Assembly: GCA_903828645.1 (NCBI GenBank)
Contig: CAIKNA010000255.1
Coordinates: forward strand, 1 to 34,204
From: an uncultured Bacteroidales bacterium
GTDB lineage: Bacteria; Bacteroidota; Bacteroidia; Bacteroidales; FEN-979
DNA length: 34,204 nt
Direction: 5' to 3'
Of this stretch, positions 1-8,349 are shown in pieces (position 1 is the stretch's first letter; each line of letters begins with the position of its first letter). A model generated the notes under the pieces. That model did not search any database. It worked only from the letters and a program-made list of their open reading frames with translations, and had not been told where the DNA came from. A program made the translations under genes and the position numbers.

Positions 1-20
1 CAATTGAATAGATTAATTTC

Positions 21-85
21 GCAGCTACGCTGCTTTGATGCACTCGTCTGTGACGTTTCTACAAAGATCAGGCAACTACGTTGCC
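21..85. repeat. Pair of short hairpins with identical TAC loops
   Basis: Two perfect small inverted repeats lie 37 bp apart: GCAGC-TAC-GCTGC at 21-33 and GGCAAC-TAC-GTTGCC at 71-85. The stems differ but the three-base loop is the same. They lie just downstream of the 3' end of the minus-strand metallophosphoesterase gene, so they could be REP-like elements or contribute to RNA 3' end formation. No T tract follows them on the minus strand, so a standard intrinsic terminator is not supported. The rest of 1-183 is purine-rich with no credible gene. Confidence 0.4.
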
Positions 86-183
86 AATTGGGTAATTCGA
101 AAACTTGTTGTTTATCAAACAAACAAGATGTGTATAAAGAGCAGCCCAAAAAGGGAAGGGGAGAGGAAGGGAAAGAGCGGTTA

Positions 184-1038
184 TCACTTCAGGTTGAATT
201 CTTTAAGCAACTCCTCAAAGGTCTCCTTGTGACTTGGTGATTCAGCCTGTTTGGAAACTGCCGCATAGGCCTGGGCATAAGGATCTTCCCGGAAATTGTA
301 AATCCTCCATTGCCCGTCATGGTATTCAAGCGCAGAGAGGTTTTCCACCCAGTCGCCCGAATTCAGATAAACCACAGAGCCCTGGTCATTGCTGATCTTC
401 CTCAGCTCAGGCTGGTGTATGTGACCGCATACGACATATGCATAACCCTTTGAAATGGCTATCCCGGCAGCAGTCTCCTCGAATTTGTTGATATAGGATA
501 CCGCGCGCTTTACGCTGTGCTTAATCCTGCGGGAAAAAGATATCTTTTGCCTTCCGACGCTGGTCAGCATGAAGTTTACAAAGCTGTTTAGCAGGATCAG
601 CAGGTTGTAACCGAACGAACCGAATTTAGCCAGCCATTTACTATGCTGCATTGTAATGTCAAATACGTCGCCATGGAATATCCAGGCCTTCTTTCCGTCA
701 AGATCGATCAGCAGTTTGTTAACCAGTTTAAAGGAACCGAGGTTGAATTTTGCGAATTTCCGCATCAGTTCATCATGGTTTCCGGTGATGTAAACGATCC
801 TGGTGTTTTTCGCAATCAGGCCGGTGAGATGCCTGATCACCATCAGGTGGGACTTTGGGAAATATCGTTTGCGAAACTGCCAGATATCGATGATGTCACC
901 GTTCAGAATGAGCGTTTTGGGTTTGATGCTGCGCAGGTATTGAAGCAACTCCCTGGCGTGACAGCCAAATGCCCCGAGATGAACATCGGAAATGATGACC
1001 AGGTCGACCTCGCGTTTTGGCAGTGATGGTTTTTTCAT
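184..1038 (-). CDS. Metallophosphoesterase, UDP-2,3-diacylglucosamine diphosphatase type
   Basis: A calcineurin-like phosphoesterase of about 284 residues with all the usual metal-site motifs in order: SDVH (D18, H20), NGDIID (D48), GNHD (N86, H87), HGD, and CGHIHQP near the C-terminal third. This order, with a soluble start and a helical insert after HGD, matches the family that removes UMP from UDP-2,3-diacylglucosamine in lipid A synthesis; the same fold also serves other phosphoesters, so the substrate is inferred. The start at 1038 (MKKPSLPK) is preferred over 1074 because the upstream 12 residues are not domain-like and the conserved strand begins close to residue 12. It diverges from the glycosyltransferase operon. 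Confidence 0.85.
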   Translation of the reverse strand: MKKPSLPKREVDLVIISDVHLGAFGCHARELLQYLRSIKPKTLILNGDIIDIWQFRKRYFPKSHLMVIRHLTGLIAKNTRIVYITGNHDELMRKFAKFNLGSFKLVNKLLIDLDGKKAWIFHGDVFDITMQHSKWLAKFGSFGYNLLILLNSFVNFMLTSVGRQKISFSRRIKHSVKRAVSYINKFEETAAGIAISKGYAYVVCGHIHQPELRKISNDQGSVVYLNSGDWVENLSALEYHDGQWRIYNFREDPYAQAYAAVSKQAESPSHKETFEELLKEFNLK

Positions 1039-1191
1039 CGGTTTTGTGCAAAGGTACCGGCGATACATAATCACAATGTTAAGAGGGCGTTACAAAACCA
1101 TTAATTAATTGTTAAGAAATTATTAAGTTTTCGGAAACACAGAAATACTGCTGGTTTTAATTGGAAATTTGCCAAAAAATCAGGAGTTGAT

Positions 1192-1392
1192 ATGAAAAAA
1201 AATAAAATGCATTCACAAGGGATCAGCAGAATTTCAAGGAGGGATCACCTTCCCCTTCTCCGGGGGATGTTTGTAATACCCGAAAAAACCGGCAGGGGCC
1301 ATAAGCAGGTTCAAGGAAACATGAACGTTTCCTTCCCTTCAGAAGAGGGGTTATTCCTGACAGCAGAACAGGGTTGTTATCTTGGAGAATAG
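1192..1392 (+). CDS. Possible 66-codon leader ORF in frame with the glycosyltransferase
   Basis: This small ORF starts with ATG seven bases after a purine-rich AGGAG, begins with a lysine-rich stretch and ends at a TAG only three bases before the ATG of the following glycosyltransferase. It is in the same reading frame as that gene, so a single base change at the TAG would fuse the two. No domain is recognised. It may be a translated leader, a fossil N-terminal extension, or chance coding. The 1075-1191 stretch before it would hold the divergent promoters; only a weak GAAATTTG resembling a -7 box was seen. Confidence 0.3.
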   Translation: MKKNKMHSQGISRISRRDHLPLLRGMFVIPEKTGRGHKQVQGNMNVSFPSEEGLFLTAEQGCYLGE

Positions 1393-1395
1393 CGC

Positions 1396-2586
1396 ATGGG
1401 CACATTTCCAGTCGGTTTGCCGGAAAGAAAGCAACGTATTGCGGGGCGACTGCTCTGGCTGACCGACACCTATGGCGATCACAACGGGGTATCGACCGTG
1501 CTGAAGGCCATCCTGCAAGAGATCAGGCTTCGCGATCTGCCGGTTGACCTGCTCGTGTGCAGCAATACCCTCCGGTCGGAAGAGCACCTGATCATTCTCA
1601 GGCCGGTCACCGAATTCACATTACCCCTTTACCGGCAACAACTATTCAGGGTGCCCAACTACCTTTCTGTGCAGCGCACCTTCAGACGGGGAAAATATAC
1701 CCGGATCATCTGTTCAACCGAAGGACCCATGGGACTTGCCGCACTCTGGTTGAAAAAGGTATTCTCAGTCGAAACGTTTTTTTACCTGCATACCGACTGG
1801 CTGATCTTCGCAAAGGAGGTGCTGTCGATGGAGCAGACTGGCCTGAACAGGCTTCAGCGCATGCTGAGGGCATATTACAGAAGATTTGACAATGTGTTTG
1901 TGCTGAATACCGACCATCAGCAGTGGCTTACCGGCAAGGTCATGGGTTTTGATCCATCCCGCGTCTTTCTCACCGCCCATTGGGCCGACCGGATAATTCC
2001 GGAAATTTCTACTGGCAGTATCGGGCTGATACCTGAAAGTCTGCTCCCCGACAGGCTGAAGCCGGTCGTGATGTATGCCGGCCGGATCAGCAAAGAGAAA
2101 GGCGTGATGAAACTTCCCGGCATTTTCAGGATGATCAGGGAAGTGATACCGGAGGTTCAACTGGTGGTTGCAGGAACAGGCCCGGCGGAAGATGAACTTA
2201 AAAGGGCCATGCCGGAGGCGTTTTATCCCGGCTGGGTTGGTCCGGAAAAATTGCAGGAAATATACCGTATGTCAGACATTCTTGTTCTGCCTTCCCGGTT
2301 TGATACCTTCAGCTGCGTGGTGCTCGAAGCGCTGAGTTGCGGTTTGCCGGTGGTGGCCTACAATACCAAGGGGCCAAAGGATATCCTTGAAGATTCGGTG
2401 AGTGGCTTCCTGGTCGAGACTGATGAGGAAATGGCAGGCAGCGTCGTCAGGTTCTTTCTTAACCCCGATGCGCATGCCGGGATGAAGCAGGCGGCTATCA
2501 GCAGGGCGGACGCATACCAGTCGGAAAAAATCATGGACCGGCTGCTTCTCGATACGGGGATCATGTCGGAATCCTTTACGATATGA
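1396..2586 (+). CDS. Glycosyltransferase family 4 (group 1)
   Basis: A GT-B fold glycosyltransferase of 396 residues. The N-terminal Rossmann half begins with RLLWLTDTYGDHNGVS (about 18-33), the glycine-rich loop typical of the acceptor side. The donor half starts near 225 with VVMYAGRISKEKG, followed by VVAGTGP and the sugar-nucleotide binding segment DTFSCVVLEALSCGLP (303-318). The usual EX7E pair is D303 and E311, a conservative change at the first position. The family transfers sugar from an NDP-sugar to a glycan or lipid; the acceptor cannot be told. Its stop overlaps the start of the GH13 gene by four bases (ATGA), so the two are probably translationally coupled. It is predicted cytosolic or peripheral, with no signal peptide. 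Confidence 0.88.
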   Translation: MGTFPVGLPERKQRIAGRLLWLTDTYGDHNGVSTVLKAILQEIRLRDLPVDLLVCSNTLRSEEHLIILRPVTEFTLPLYRQQLFRVPNYLSVQRTFRRGKYTRIICSTEGPMGLAALWLKKVFSVETFFYLHTDWLIFAKEVLSMEQTGLNRLQRMLRAYYRRFDNVFVLNTDHQQWLTGKVMGFDPSRVFLTAHWADRIIPEISTGSIGLIPESLLPDRLKPVVMYAGRISKEKGVMKLPGIFRMIREVIPEVQLVVAGTGPAEDELKRAMPEAFYPGWVGPEKLQEIYRMSDILVLPSRFDTFSCVVLEALSCGLPVVAYNTKGPKDILEDSVSGFLVETDEEMAGSVVRFFLNPDAHAGMKQAAISRADAYQSEKIMDRLLLDTGIMSESFTI

Positions 2587-4199
2587 GCAGTCAGAAAAAA
2601 GAATCCTGGATATGGTGGAAACACGGCGTGATCTACCACATTTATCCGAGAAGTTTCCAGGATGCCGATGGCGACGGGATCGGCGACATCCGCGGAATCA
2701 TCCGCCGCCTGGGTTATCTGAAGGAGCTTGGCATCGACGGTATCTGGATATCTCCCATGTACAAGTCGCCCATGGTTGATTTCGGCTACGACGTTTCCTC
2801 CTACCGTGAAATAGATCCCGTTTTCGGAACCATGGATGATTTTATGGAACTGCTTGGAAAAGCACATGATGCTGGGATCCGCATTATTCTCGACATGATC
2901 CTGAACCACACGTCAAACCAGCATCCCTGGTTCATCGAATCATCTGAATCCCTGGCCAGTCCGAAACGGAACTGGTATATCTGGAAAGAGGGAACCATGG
3001 GCACCCCTCCAAATAACTGGAAGTCGGCTGTTGGCGGCAGTGCATGGAACCTTGATGAACAAACAGGCCAGTATTACCTGCACTCCTTTTTTAAGGAACA
3101 ACCCGACCTTAACTGGCGGGACCCGGAACTTCACGGGGTGTTTTTTGATGAAATGAAGTTCTGGCTCGACCTTGGGGTGGATGGATTCCGGCTCGATGTG
3201 ATCAACCTCATTGCGAAGGATAAAAAATTCAGGAACAACCCGGTTTTATTAGGCATTCCGGCACTCCAGCAACATGTTTACACACGGAACCGCAAACGGT
3301 CGGTCACCGTTGTGACGAAGATCCGGGAACTGCTGAACAGTTATGAAAACAGGGTAAGCATCGGGGAAATTTATACCCACCCTCCCGGGGATGTAAAAAC
3401 CGCCGCCCGCTACCTGGCAGGAGGAGAAAACGGCATCCACCTGGCATTCGACTTTTCATTGATTTTCAGTACCTGGAATGCCCATGCGTACTATAAAAGC
3501 ATAACGGCCTGGTATGCAAGCCTGCCGGAGGGGGGATGGCCCTGCAACGTGCTGTCGAACCACGACCTGCTGCGGAGCATCGACCGCTTTCCATGGCGCA
3601 CCAACCGGGAAGAGAAGGCGAAAGTTGCCGCCACCCTGCTGCTGACCATGATGGGGACCCCCTTCATTTATTATGGCGAAGAGATCGGGATGCACAATAC
3701 GCACGTTTCGAAAAAACAAATCCGCGACCCTTTGGGAAAGCGTTACTGGCCATTGTTTACAGGCAGGGATAAAGCCAGAACACCCATGCAGTGGAATCCC
3801 GAACCCAACGGCGGGTTCACCACCGGCAAGCCATGGCTTCCGCTCAACAGGGATTTTTCCTCCCGCAATGTCAAACAGCAGGAGGGCGAACCGTATTCCC
3901 TGCTGAATCATTACAGGAATCTCATAAAATTGCGCCGGAGCCATGAACCGCTGCATCGTGGTTCATGGCTCCCCGTGACCAACGGACAGCGCGGAATCCT
4001 GGCATATTTCCGTAAAACCGGGGAGGAACGCATGCTTGTAATTCTTAACTTTACGGGCAGACAGAAAACATTCTCGTTGCCGGAGCATTCTTATGGGAAA
4101 GTCGTGTTATCTACCCACCGGAGCCCGGGAGAATTCAACTATTTTCAGCATATGCAGATTGGTGCATTCGAAGCAACAATCTGCCTGGTGAGTGAATAA
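2583..4199 (+). CDS. GH13 alpha-glucosidase / oligo-1,6-glucosidase-type enzyme
   Basis: A 538-residue alpha-amylase superfamily enzyme with every GH13 conserved region: GDGIGDIRGI near 30-39, DMILNH (104-109), GFRLDVIN with nucleophile D205, IGEIYT with acid/base E262, and LSNHD with the transition-state aspartate D328. The GDGIGD loop and the GFRLDVIN form are typical of the alpha-glucosidase and trehalose-synthase branches rather than endo-amylases. A beta-sandwich C domain follows from about 460. There is no signal peptide, so it should act in the cytosol on short alpha-glucans or alpha-glucosides. It overlaps the upstream GT4 gene and is followed after 24 bp by a CHAD gene, forming one operon. 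Alpha-1,4 versus alpha-1,6 specificity is not decided here. Confidence 0.92.
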   Translation: MSSQKKESWIWWKHGVIYHIYPRSFQDADGDGIGDIRGIIRRLGYLKELGIDGIWISPMYKSPMVDFGYDVSSYREIDPVFGTMDDFMELLGKAHDAGIRIILDMILNHTSNQHPWFIESSESLASPKRNWYIWKEGTMGTPPNNWKSAVGGSAWNLDEQTGQYYLHSFFKEQPDLNWRDPELHGVFFDEMKFWLDLGVDGFRLDVINLIAKDKKFRNNPVLLGIPALQQHVYTRNRKRSVTVVTKIRELLNSYENRVSIGEIYTHPPGDVKTAARYLAGGENGIHLAFDFSLIFSTWNAHAYYKSITAWYASLPEGGWPCNVLSNHDLLRSIDRFPWRTNREEKAKVAATLLLTMMGTPFIYYGEEIGMHNTHVSKKQIRDPLGKRYWPLFTGRDKARTPMQWNPEPNGGFTTGKPWLPLNRDFSSRNVKQQEGEPYSLLNHYRNLIKLRRSHEPLHRGSWLPVTNGQRGILAYFRKTGEERMLVILNFTGRQKTFSLPEHSYGKVVLSTHRSPGEFNYFQHMQIGAFEATICLVSE

Positions 4200-4223
4200 A
4201 AATGTTCTTTTAATATTACAGGG

Positions 4224-5075
4224 ATGAACAGGAAAGAGATCGGAGAATTTCTGTACCGTTTTTACCGGAAAAGGACCTCGTCGTTTCTGGCAAATGTTTA
4301 CAAGACAAGCATAACAGGCGATTCTAAGGATATCCACCGGGCTCGGCTCGATGTGAAAAAGATTTTTGCGCTCTACGGGCTGTTTGAAATGGTTGATCCG
4401 GCCGTTTTCAGGCACCGGGGCGGGTACAAATTGTTCAGGCCATTATACCGCCAGGCCGGAAAGATCAGGGAGATCCAGGTGAATTACCTGCTGCTGACAA
4501 ATCCGCAGCCCCTGGATGCCGCATACGACTCGTTTGTAGTGTGGCTGATGGAAGAGGAGCGCCAGGCTACGAAAAGATTTCTTTTCCTGGTAAAGAAATT
4601 CAAAGAAGCAGAATTATCATCGACCGATAAGGTTATCGAAAAAATTTGTCGCAGCAGTTCCATCTTCAAATTGCGTTCAAAAACAGAAGCGTATATCAAA
4701 GAGAAGGCTGAACAGGTTAAAGTGTTGCAATCGGGCCAACCCGGTGACAAGGAGATCCATAAGATCCGCCAGCACCTCAAAGCCATGTCGACCATCACAA
4801 CGCTCGTTTATTCGATCAAGCCGGGGAAACACCTGGATATGATCATCACCTCACTGAATAAGACCGAAATGATGATCGGCGACTGGCATGACAGGGTGGT
4901 TCTGAAGGATGCCATTGAACGTTTTCTTGAAGGAAACACGCTTGTTTCAGGGGAGGAGCTGGCTGCACTGACCGCACTTAAGCAGGGGCTCATCAATTAC
5001 AATCTCAACCTGGTGAACCATTTTATGCCGGAGGTAGTGGCAGTTGTAGAATCTGTACTTGCAGAAAAAAAATGA
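4224..5075 (+). CDS. CHAD-domain protein (polyphosphate-binding helical domain)
   Basis: A 283-residue, strongly alpha-helical, basic protein. The two diagnostic halves of the CHAD domain are visible: IHRARLDVKK (H38, R39) and EIHKIRQHLK (H179, K180, R182, H184), with a further DWHD motif at 220-223. CHAD domains form a basic pore-like surface that binds inorganic polyphosphate and often sit near phosphate or polyphosphate enzymes. No CYTH (tripolyphosphatase) domain is fused, so a binding or targeting role is more likely than catalysis. It lies 24 bp after the GH13 gene in the same orientation, which suggests co-transcription. A link between glucan metabolism and polyphosphate is inference. 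Confidence 0.82.
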   Translation: MNRKEIGEFLYRFYRKRTSSFLANVYKTSITGDSKDIHRARLDVKKIFALYGLFEMVDPAVFRHRGGYKLFRPLYRQAGKIREIQVNYLLLTNPQPLDAAYDSFVVWLMEEERQATKRFLFLVKKFKEAELSSTDKVIEKICRSSSIFKLRSKTEAYIKEKAEQVKVLQSGQPGDKEIHKIRQHLKAMSTITTLVYSIKPGKHLDMIITSLNKTEMMIGDWHDRVVLKDAIERFLEGNTLVSGEELAALTALKQGLINYNLNLVNHFMPEVVAVVESVLAEKK

Positions 5076-5104
5076 TTTGTTCTCCCGGAGCGGCAACTGG
5101 TTGA

Positions 5105-5572
5105 TTATTTAAACTCTTCACGGCTGATCACAGTTCCTTTTTCATCCCGGATGATCCAAATCCCTTTTTTTTCGCCGTTCACATAAAACATTTCATACCG
5201 TTTTATACCCTGATCATCCCAAACATACCAGAATCCATCTTTTTTTCCATTTCTGAAACTTGCTTCAGCAGTTTTTTTCCCGGCTTCGTTCCACGTGGTC
5301 CAGATGCCGTTTTTTTGCCCTTCACTGTATGACCTGACCTCTTTTTTCGTACCTGATGGATAATATATAACCGTGGAGTCATTGAGCAACCCATCTTTGA
5401 TACCGGTGGCTGAAATCAGCCTTTTATCGGAATCATATTCCTTAAAGATGCCGGTATAGGATCTTCCATTTTCACGGAGAATATACTTCCCTTGTTTCAG
5501 AATTACATCCTGGGCAGAAAGGGTGTTTGCAAACGTAAAAAAAAGCAGATATAGTACGATGAGTTTTTTCAT
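5105..5572 (-). CDS. Exported MORN-variant (YwqK-like) repeat protein
   Basis: A protein of about 155 residues with a signal peptide (MKKLIVLYLLFFTFANTLSA) followed by repeats of about 20-24 residues carrying the pattern G-x-x-x-G-x-W-x-x-W/Y, for example KNGIWTTWNEAGKK and KDGFWYVWDDQG. These MORN_2-like repeats occur in Bacteroidota exported proteins often labelled YwqK-family antitoxins; no toxin gene is adjacent, so an antitoxin role is not supported. The start at 5572 is chosen over 5605 because it places the signal peptide at the very N-terminus. It is convergent with the CHAD gene, 29 bp apart. The function is unknown. Confidence 0.75.
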   Translation of the reverse strand: MKKLIVLYLLFFTFANTLSAQDVILKQGKYILRENGRSYTGIFKEYDSDKRLISATGIKDGLLNDSTVIYYPSGTKKEVRSYSEGQKNGIWTTWNEAGKKTAEASFRNGKKDGFWYVWDDQGIKRYEMFYVNGEKKGIWIIRDEKGTVISREEFK

Positions 5573-5655
5573 TGTATTAAGAATTGGCAGGGTAAAGGTA
5601 ATCATTTACCGGAAACGGCAGGCGGGGTATAACCTATTTAATCTGAGGAGCCTGT

Positions 5656-6012
5656 TTATGGCAGGATGGGGTTGAGAAGGATCTTCAGTTTTTCGTCCTG
5701 GTTCTTTGATATTTTAACAGATACCTCTTTGTCTTTGTATGAGATACAGTTGATTTTCACTTTGTATGTTCCCGGTTCAATTCCATCCAGCTTAAATTCA
5801 CCTTTGGAGTTGGAATAGATTTTCTGGTCGGTGGAGGTCAGCTGGATCGTAACCCCGGCCAGTTTTTCGTTTGAGTCTTTGTCAAGAATTACGCCCGACA
5901 GTGATGAATGTACGACAGGACCAGATGTTTTGGGTGCTTTTTTAGCGGCGATCCCTTCGACACAGAATAATGCAACTAAGGTGATGGCAAAAAAAAGAGT
6001 TCTTCTTTTCAT
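5656..6012 (-). CDS. Small exported CarboxypepD_reg-like domain protein
   Basis: A protein of about 118 residues with a signal peptide (MKRRTLFFAITLVALFCVEG) and a single beta-sandwich of the carboxypeptidase regulatory-like type: LSGVILDKDSNEKLAGVTIQ, then DGIEPGTYKVKI, then VSVKISKNQDEKLKILLNP. In Bacteroidota this domain usually forms the N-terminus of TonB-dependent receptors or stands alone in small envelope proteins; no plug or barrel follows here, so it is a stand-alone version. The start at 6012 is preferred over 6030 because it begins the signal peptide. It diverges from the PafA operon and has the same orientation as the MORN-repeat gene. Its ligand is unknown. Confidence 0.75.
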   Translation of the reverse strand: MKRRTLFFAITLVALFCVEGIAAKKAPKTSGPVVHSSLSGVILDKDSNEKLAGVTIQLTSTDQKIYSNSKGEFKLDGIEPGTYKVKINCISYKDKEVSVKISKNQDEKLKILLNPILP

Positions 6013-6112
6013 GGATTTTATTTTTAACAAATTTAGGGGACATTCCCCCTTTCAATGTTAAAAAATTGTTAATTAACCATTAATTCTGCCATTTAATGGC
6101 TCTTAGGGATCA

Positions 6113-6127
6113 TATCCTTAAAGGATA
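6113..6127. promoter_or_regulatory. Perfect 15-bp palindrome upstream of pafA
   Basis: TATCCTT-A-AAGGATA is a perfect inverted repeat about 55 bp upstream of the candidate pafA promoter, in the divergent gap between the CarboxypepD_reg-like gene and pafA. It could be an operator for either gene. No T tract follows and the stem is AT-rich, so a terminator is less likely. Its role is inferred from symmetry and position only. Confidence 0.3.
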
Positions 6128-6159
6128 CTTGTTTTCCGGTAATTTAATACTTATTTAAC

Positions 6160-6188
6160 ATTGAGCATGTGTCGTAGTGGTAAATTTA
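6160..6188 (+). promoter_or_regulatory. Candidate promoter of the pafA operon
   Basis: TAAATTTA at 6181-6188 resembles the Bacteroidota -7 element TAnnTTTG with one mismatch, and ATTG at 6160-6163 lies 17 bp upstream in the -33 position. It would give a leader of about 20-25 nucleotides before the ATG at 6217. The match is approximate. Confidence 0.35.
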
Positions 6189-6216
6189 CAGCCGTATCAT
6201 AAACTTATAAAAACCC

Positions 6217-7860
6217 ATGAAAAAAACATTTCTTGCTGTCGTACTGCTGATCCTTACATCCATTCCGGGGATGGCACAACTGAAACGTCCCAAACTGGTA
6301 GTTGGAATCGTTGTTGATCAGATGCGGCCGGATTATTTGACAAGGTTTTACGATCAGTTGGGTGACGGAGGATTTAAAAAACTGATGTCGGATGGTTTTA
6401 CGATGTGGAACATTCATTACAACTATATTCCAACCTATACCGGACCAGGGCATGCCTCCATTTATTCAGGGACAACGCCAAGATATCATGGAATTGTTGG
6501 CAATGATATTTACTACAGGGATGCAAAAAGATCAGAATATTGTGTCAATGATACTTTCAATGTTGTCGGCAATGGCATCGCTGAGATCGGGAAAGGCATG
6601 TCACCGCATCGATTGATCACAACGAACATCTGTGACGAATTAAAACTCTGCAACAACAAGCGATCAAAAATTATTTCAATCTCCCTAAAAGACCGTGCGG
6701 CGATTCTTTCGGGAGGGCACCTGGCAGATGGTGTTTTTTGGTTCGACCAGAAAACCGGGAATTTCGTTACAAGTTCGTATTATTCAACGCAACTCCCTTC
6801 CTGGGTAGTGGCATTTAATGATCGGAACCAGGCCTTCAGCTACATCAATGAGAAATGGACCCCTTTATATGAGGGTGGCTATTATTCAGATTGTATAACG
6901 GATACAACGATCTGCGCCATTTTAAAAACCGGAGAAAAGATATTACCCTTATTTCCTCATAATTTACAGCTGCCATTAAATTCCAGGGACGCGAAATATT
7001 CCCTCCTTTATAAATCCCCTCTGGCCAATACCCTCCTTACTGACCTGGCGATCGATGCAATAAAGAACGGAGATTTGGGCAAGGATAATAATTCCGACTT
7101 CCTTGCAATAAGTTATTCCAGTACTGATGTCGTAGGACATTTGTATGGACCACATTCAAAAGAAATTAAGGATACCTATTTGCGGTTGGACCGGGATTTG
7201 GAACGTTTGATCAACACACTTAACCAGACAATCGGAGAAGGGAACTACGTATTGTTTTTAACGGCCGACCATGGGATACCGGAAAGTCCCCAATATCTTG
7301 CGAATCAAAAAATTCCGGCCGGATATCTTTATCATAAGGCCCTGATAACACATGCTTCTGAGTTTCTAAATACAAGGTTTTCAGCCGGTAAATGGGTGGA
7401 TACCCTGATGAATGACCAGTTTTTTTTAAACAGGAATCTGATCTCTGAAAAAGGATTGGATTTAAGAACCGTTCAGGTTCAACTGGCAGATTTTCTGATG
7501 CAGCAAAAGGGTATTGCATTTGCTTATACTGCTTCTGAAATGAATGAAACCGAATTTAACTCAAGCCTAGCCATGCGTATTCAAAACGGATTTCAACCCA
7601 AACACTCGGGTGATGTTTTGATGGTGATGGAACCCGGATATTTTGAATATGAGGAGGGGTATCTGGTAGAACATGGATCGGGATATAATTACGACTGCAA
7701 TGTCCCACTGATCTGGTTCGGTCAAAACATCAAAAAAGGCGAATCCTGGCAATTGCATTATATAACCGATATTGCGCCAACATTGTCTATGATTTTAAGG
7801 ATAAAATTTCCAAGTGCCTGCATCGGGAATCCGATAACGGAAATTAAGGGTCAAGAATAA
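6217..7860 (+). CDS. pafA: PafA-type alkaline phosphatase (phosphate-irrepressible class)
   Basis: A 547-residue alkaline phosphatase superfamily enzyme with a signal peptide (first 20 residues). VGIVVDQMRPDYL carries metal ligand D34; PTYTGPGHAS places the nucleophile at T75; GND gives N96; and SLKDR gives K158 and R160, the Lys/Arg pair that marks PafA monoesterases as distinct from NPP phosphodiesterases. STDVVGH, TADHG and VEHGSG supply the remaining metal ligands. The family hydrolyses phosphomonoesters in the periplasm and, in Bacteroidota, releases phosphate without being inhibited by it. It leads an operon with a lysine-rich protein and an OlsF-like acyltransferase. An earlier start is unlikely because the signal peptide begins at this ATG. 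Confidence 0.9.
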   Translation: MKKTFLAVVLLILTSIPGMAQLKRPKLVVGIVVDQMRPDYLTRFYDQLGDGGFKKLMSDGFTMWNIHYNYIPTYTGPGHASIYSGTTPRYHGIVGNDIYYRDAKRSEYCVNDTFNVVGNGIAEIGKGMSPHRLITTNICDELKLCNNKRSKIISISLKDRAAILSGGHLADGVFWFDQKTGNFVTSSYYSTQLPSWVVAFNDRNQAFSYINEKWTPLYEGGYYSDCITDTTICAILKTGEKILPLFPHNLQLPLNSRDAKYSLLYKSPLANTLLTDLAIDAIKNGDLGKDNNSDFLAISYSSTDVVGHLYGPHSKEIKDTYLRLDRDLERLINTLNQTIGEGNYVLFLTADHGIPESPQYLANQKIPAGYLYHKALITHASEFLNTRFSAGKWVDTLMNDQFFLNRNLISEKGLDLRTVQVQLADFLMQQKGIAFAYTASEMNETEFNSSLAMRIQNGFQPKHSGDVLMVMEPGYFEYEEGYLVEHGSGYNYDCNVPLIWFGQNIKKGESWQLHYITDIAPTLSMILRIKFPSACIGNPITEIKGQE

Positions 7861-7902
7861 TTTTTTCTGAAAGCAGCATGTTATCAATCAATCAGAATAA
7901 AT

Positions 7903-8337
7903 ATGAAGACAACCAGAAAATCAAAAAAGAGCCTCCCGCAGGTACATATTCTCGGGGATTTGCAGGATGTTAAAAATCTTGTTTCAGCAGTAAATAAGAA
8001 GAAGACAATTGTGTTATTCCACAACGGGGAACAGGATTTATTTTATCTTGAGATTGGGGACGAAGTGAGGGAAATACGCCAGAAAGATATTTCGCGATTG
8101 GAAAAAGACTACAAGCTGATCTTGTTCTCTTTTTTTCCAAGCCGGAAAAAGGTTGAGCCCATAAAGGAAGATAACCACAAAGCGGGGGAGGAGGGTAACC
8201 CTGAACCCGATACTGTGGAAATAGAAGAGAAGAAGGAACAACCTGTTATAAGGCGGAAAAAGAAAAAAAATTCATCACAGGAGCATAAGGGAAATAAGGA
8301 AAAGGATAAGAAAAAAGCCTCCCGGAAAACAGTCTAA
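7903..8337 (+). CDS. Small protein with a lysine/glutamate-rich tail, unknown function
   Basis: A 144-residue protein in two parts. Residues 1-80 form a compact alpha/beta segment (QVHILGDLQDVKNLVSAV, then TIVLFHNGEQDLFYLEIGDEV, then YKLILFSFF). Residues 85-144 are low-complexity and highly charged, with several runs of K and E, likely disordered or nucleic-acid/membrane-surface binding. No signal peptide or known domain is seen. It sits 42 bp after pafA and 12 bp before the olsF-like gene, so it belongs to the same transcript. The tail composition is unlike its neighbours. The function is not assigned. Confidence 0.7.
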   Translation: MKTTRKSKKSLPQVHILGDLQDVKNLVSAVNKKKTIVLFHNGEQDLFYLEIGDEVREIRQKDISRLEKDYKLILFSFFPSRKKVEPIKEDNHKAGEEGNPEPDTVEIEEKKEQPVIRRKKKKNSSQEHKGNKEKDKKKASRKTV

Positions 8338-8349
8338 CAACCTGCTCAA

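Noticed and set aside
643-1026. Plus-strand 127-codon ORF inside the metallophosphoesterase gene
   Set aside because: It is antisense to a gene with complete catalytic motifs and has no recognisable domain.
3456-3956. Minus-strand 166-codon ORF inside the GH13 gene
   Set aside because: It is a shadow of a high-GC coding region; the GH13 frame has all active-site motifs.
5105-5572. YwqK-type antitoxin reading of the MORN-repeat protein
   Set aside because: It has a signal peptide and no adjacent toxin; the repeats alone do not support a toxin-antitoxin pair.
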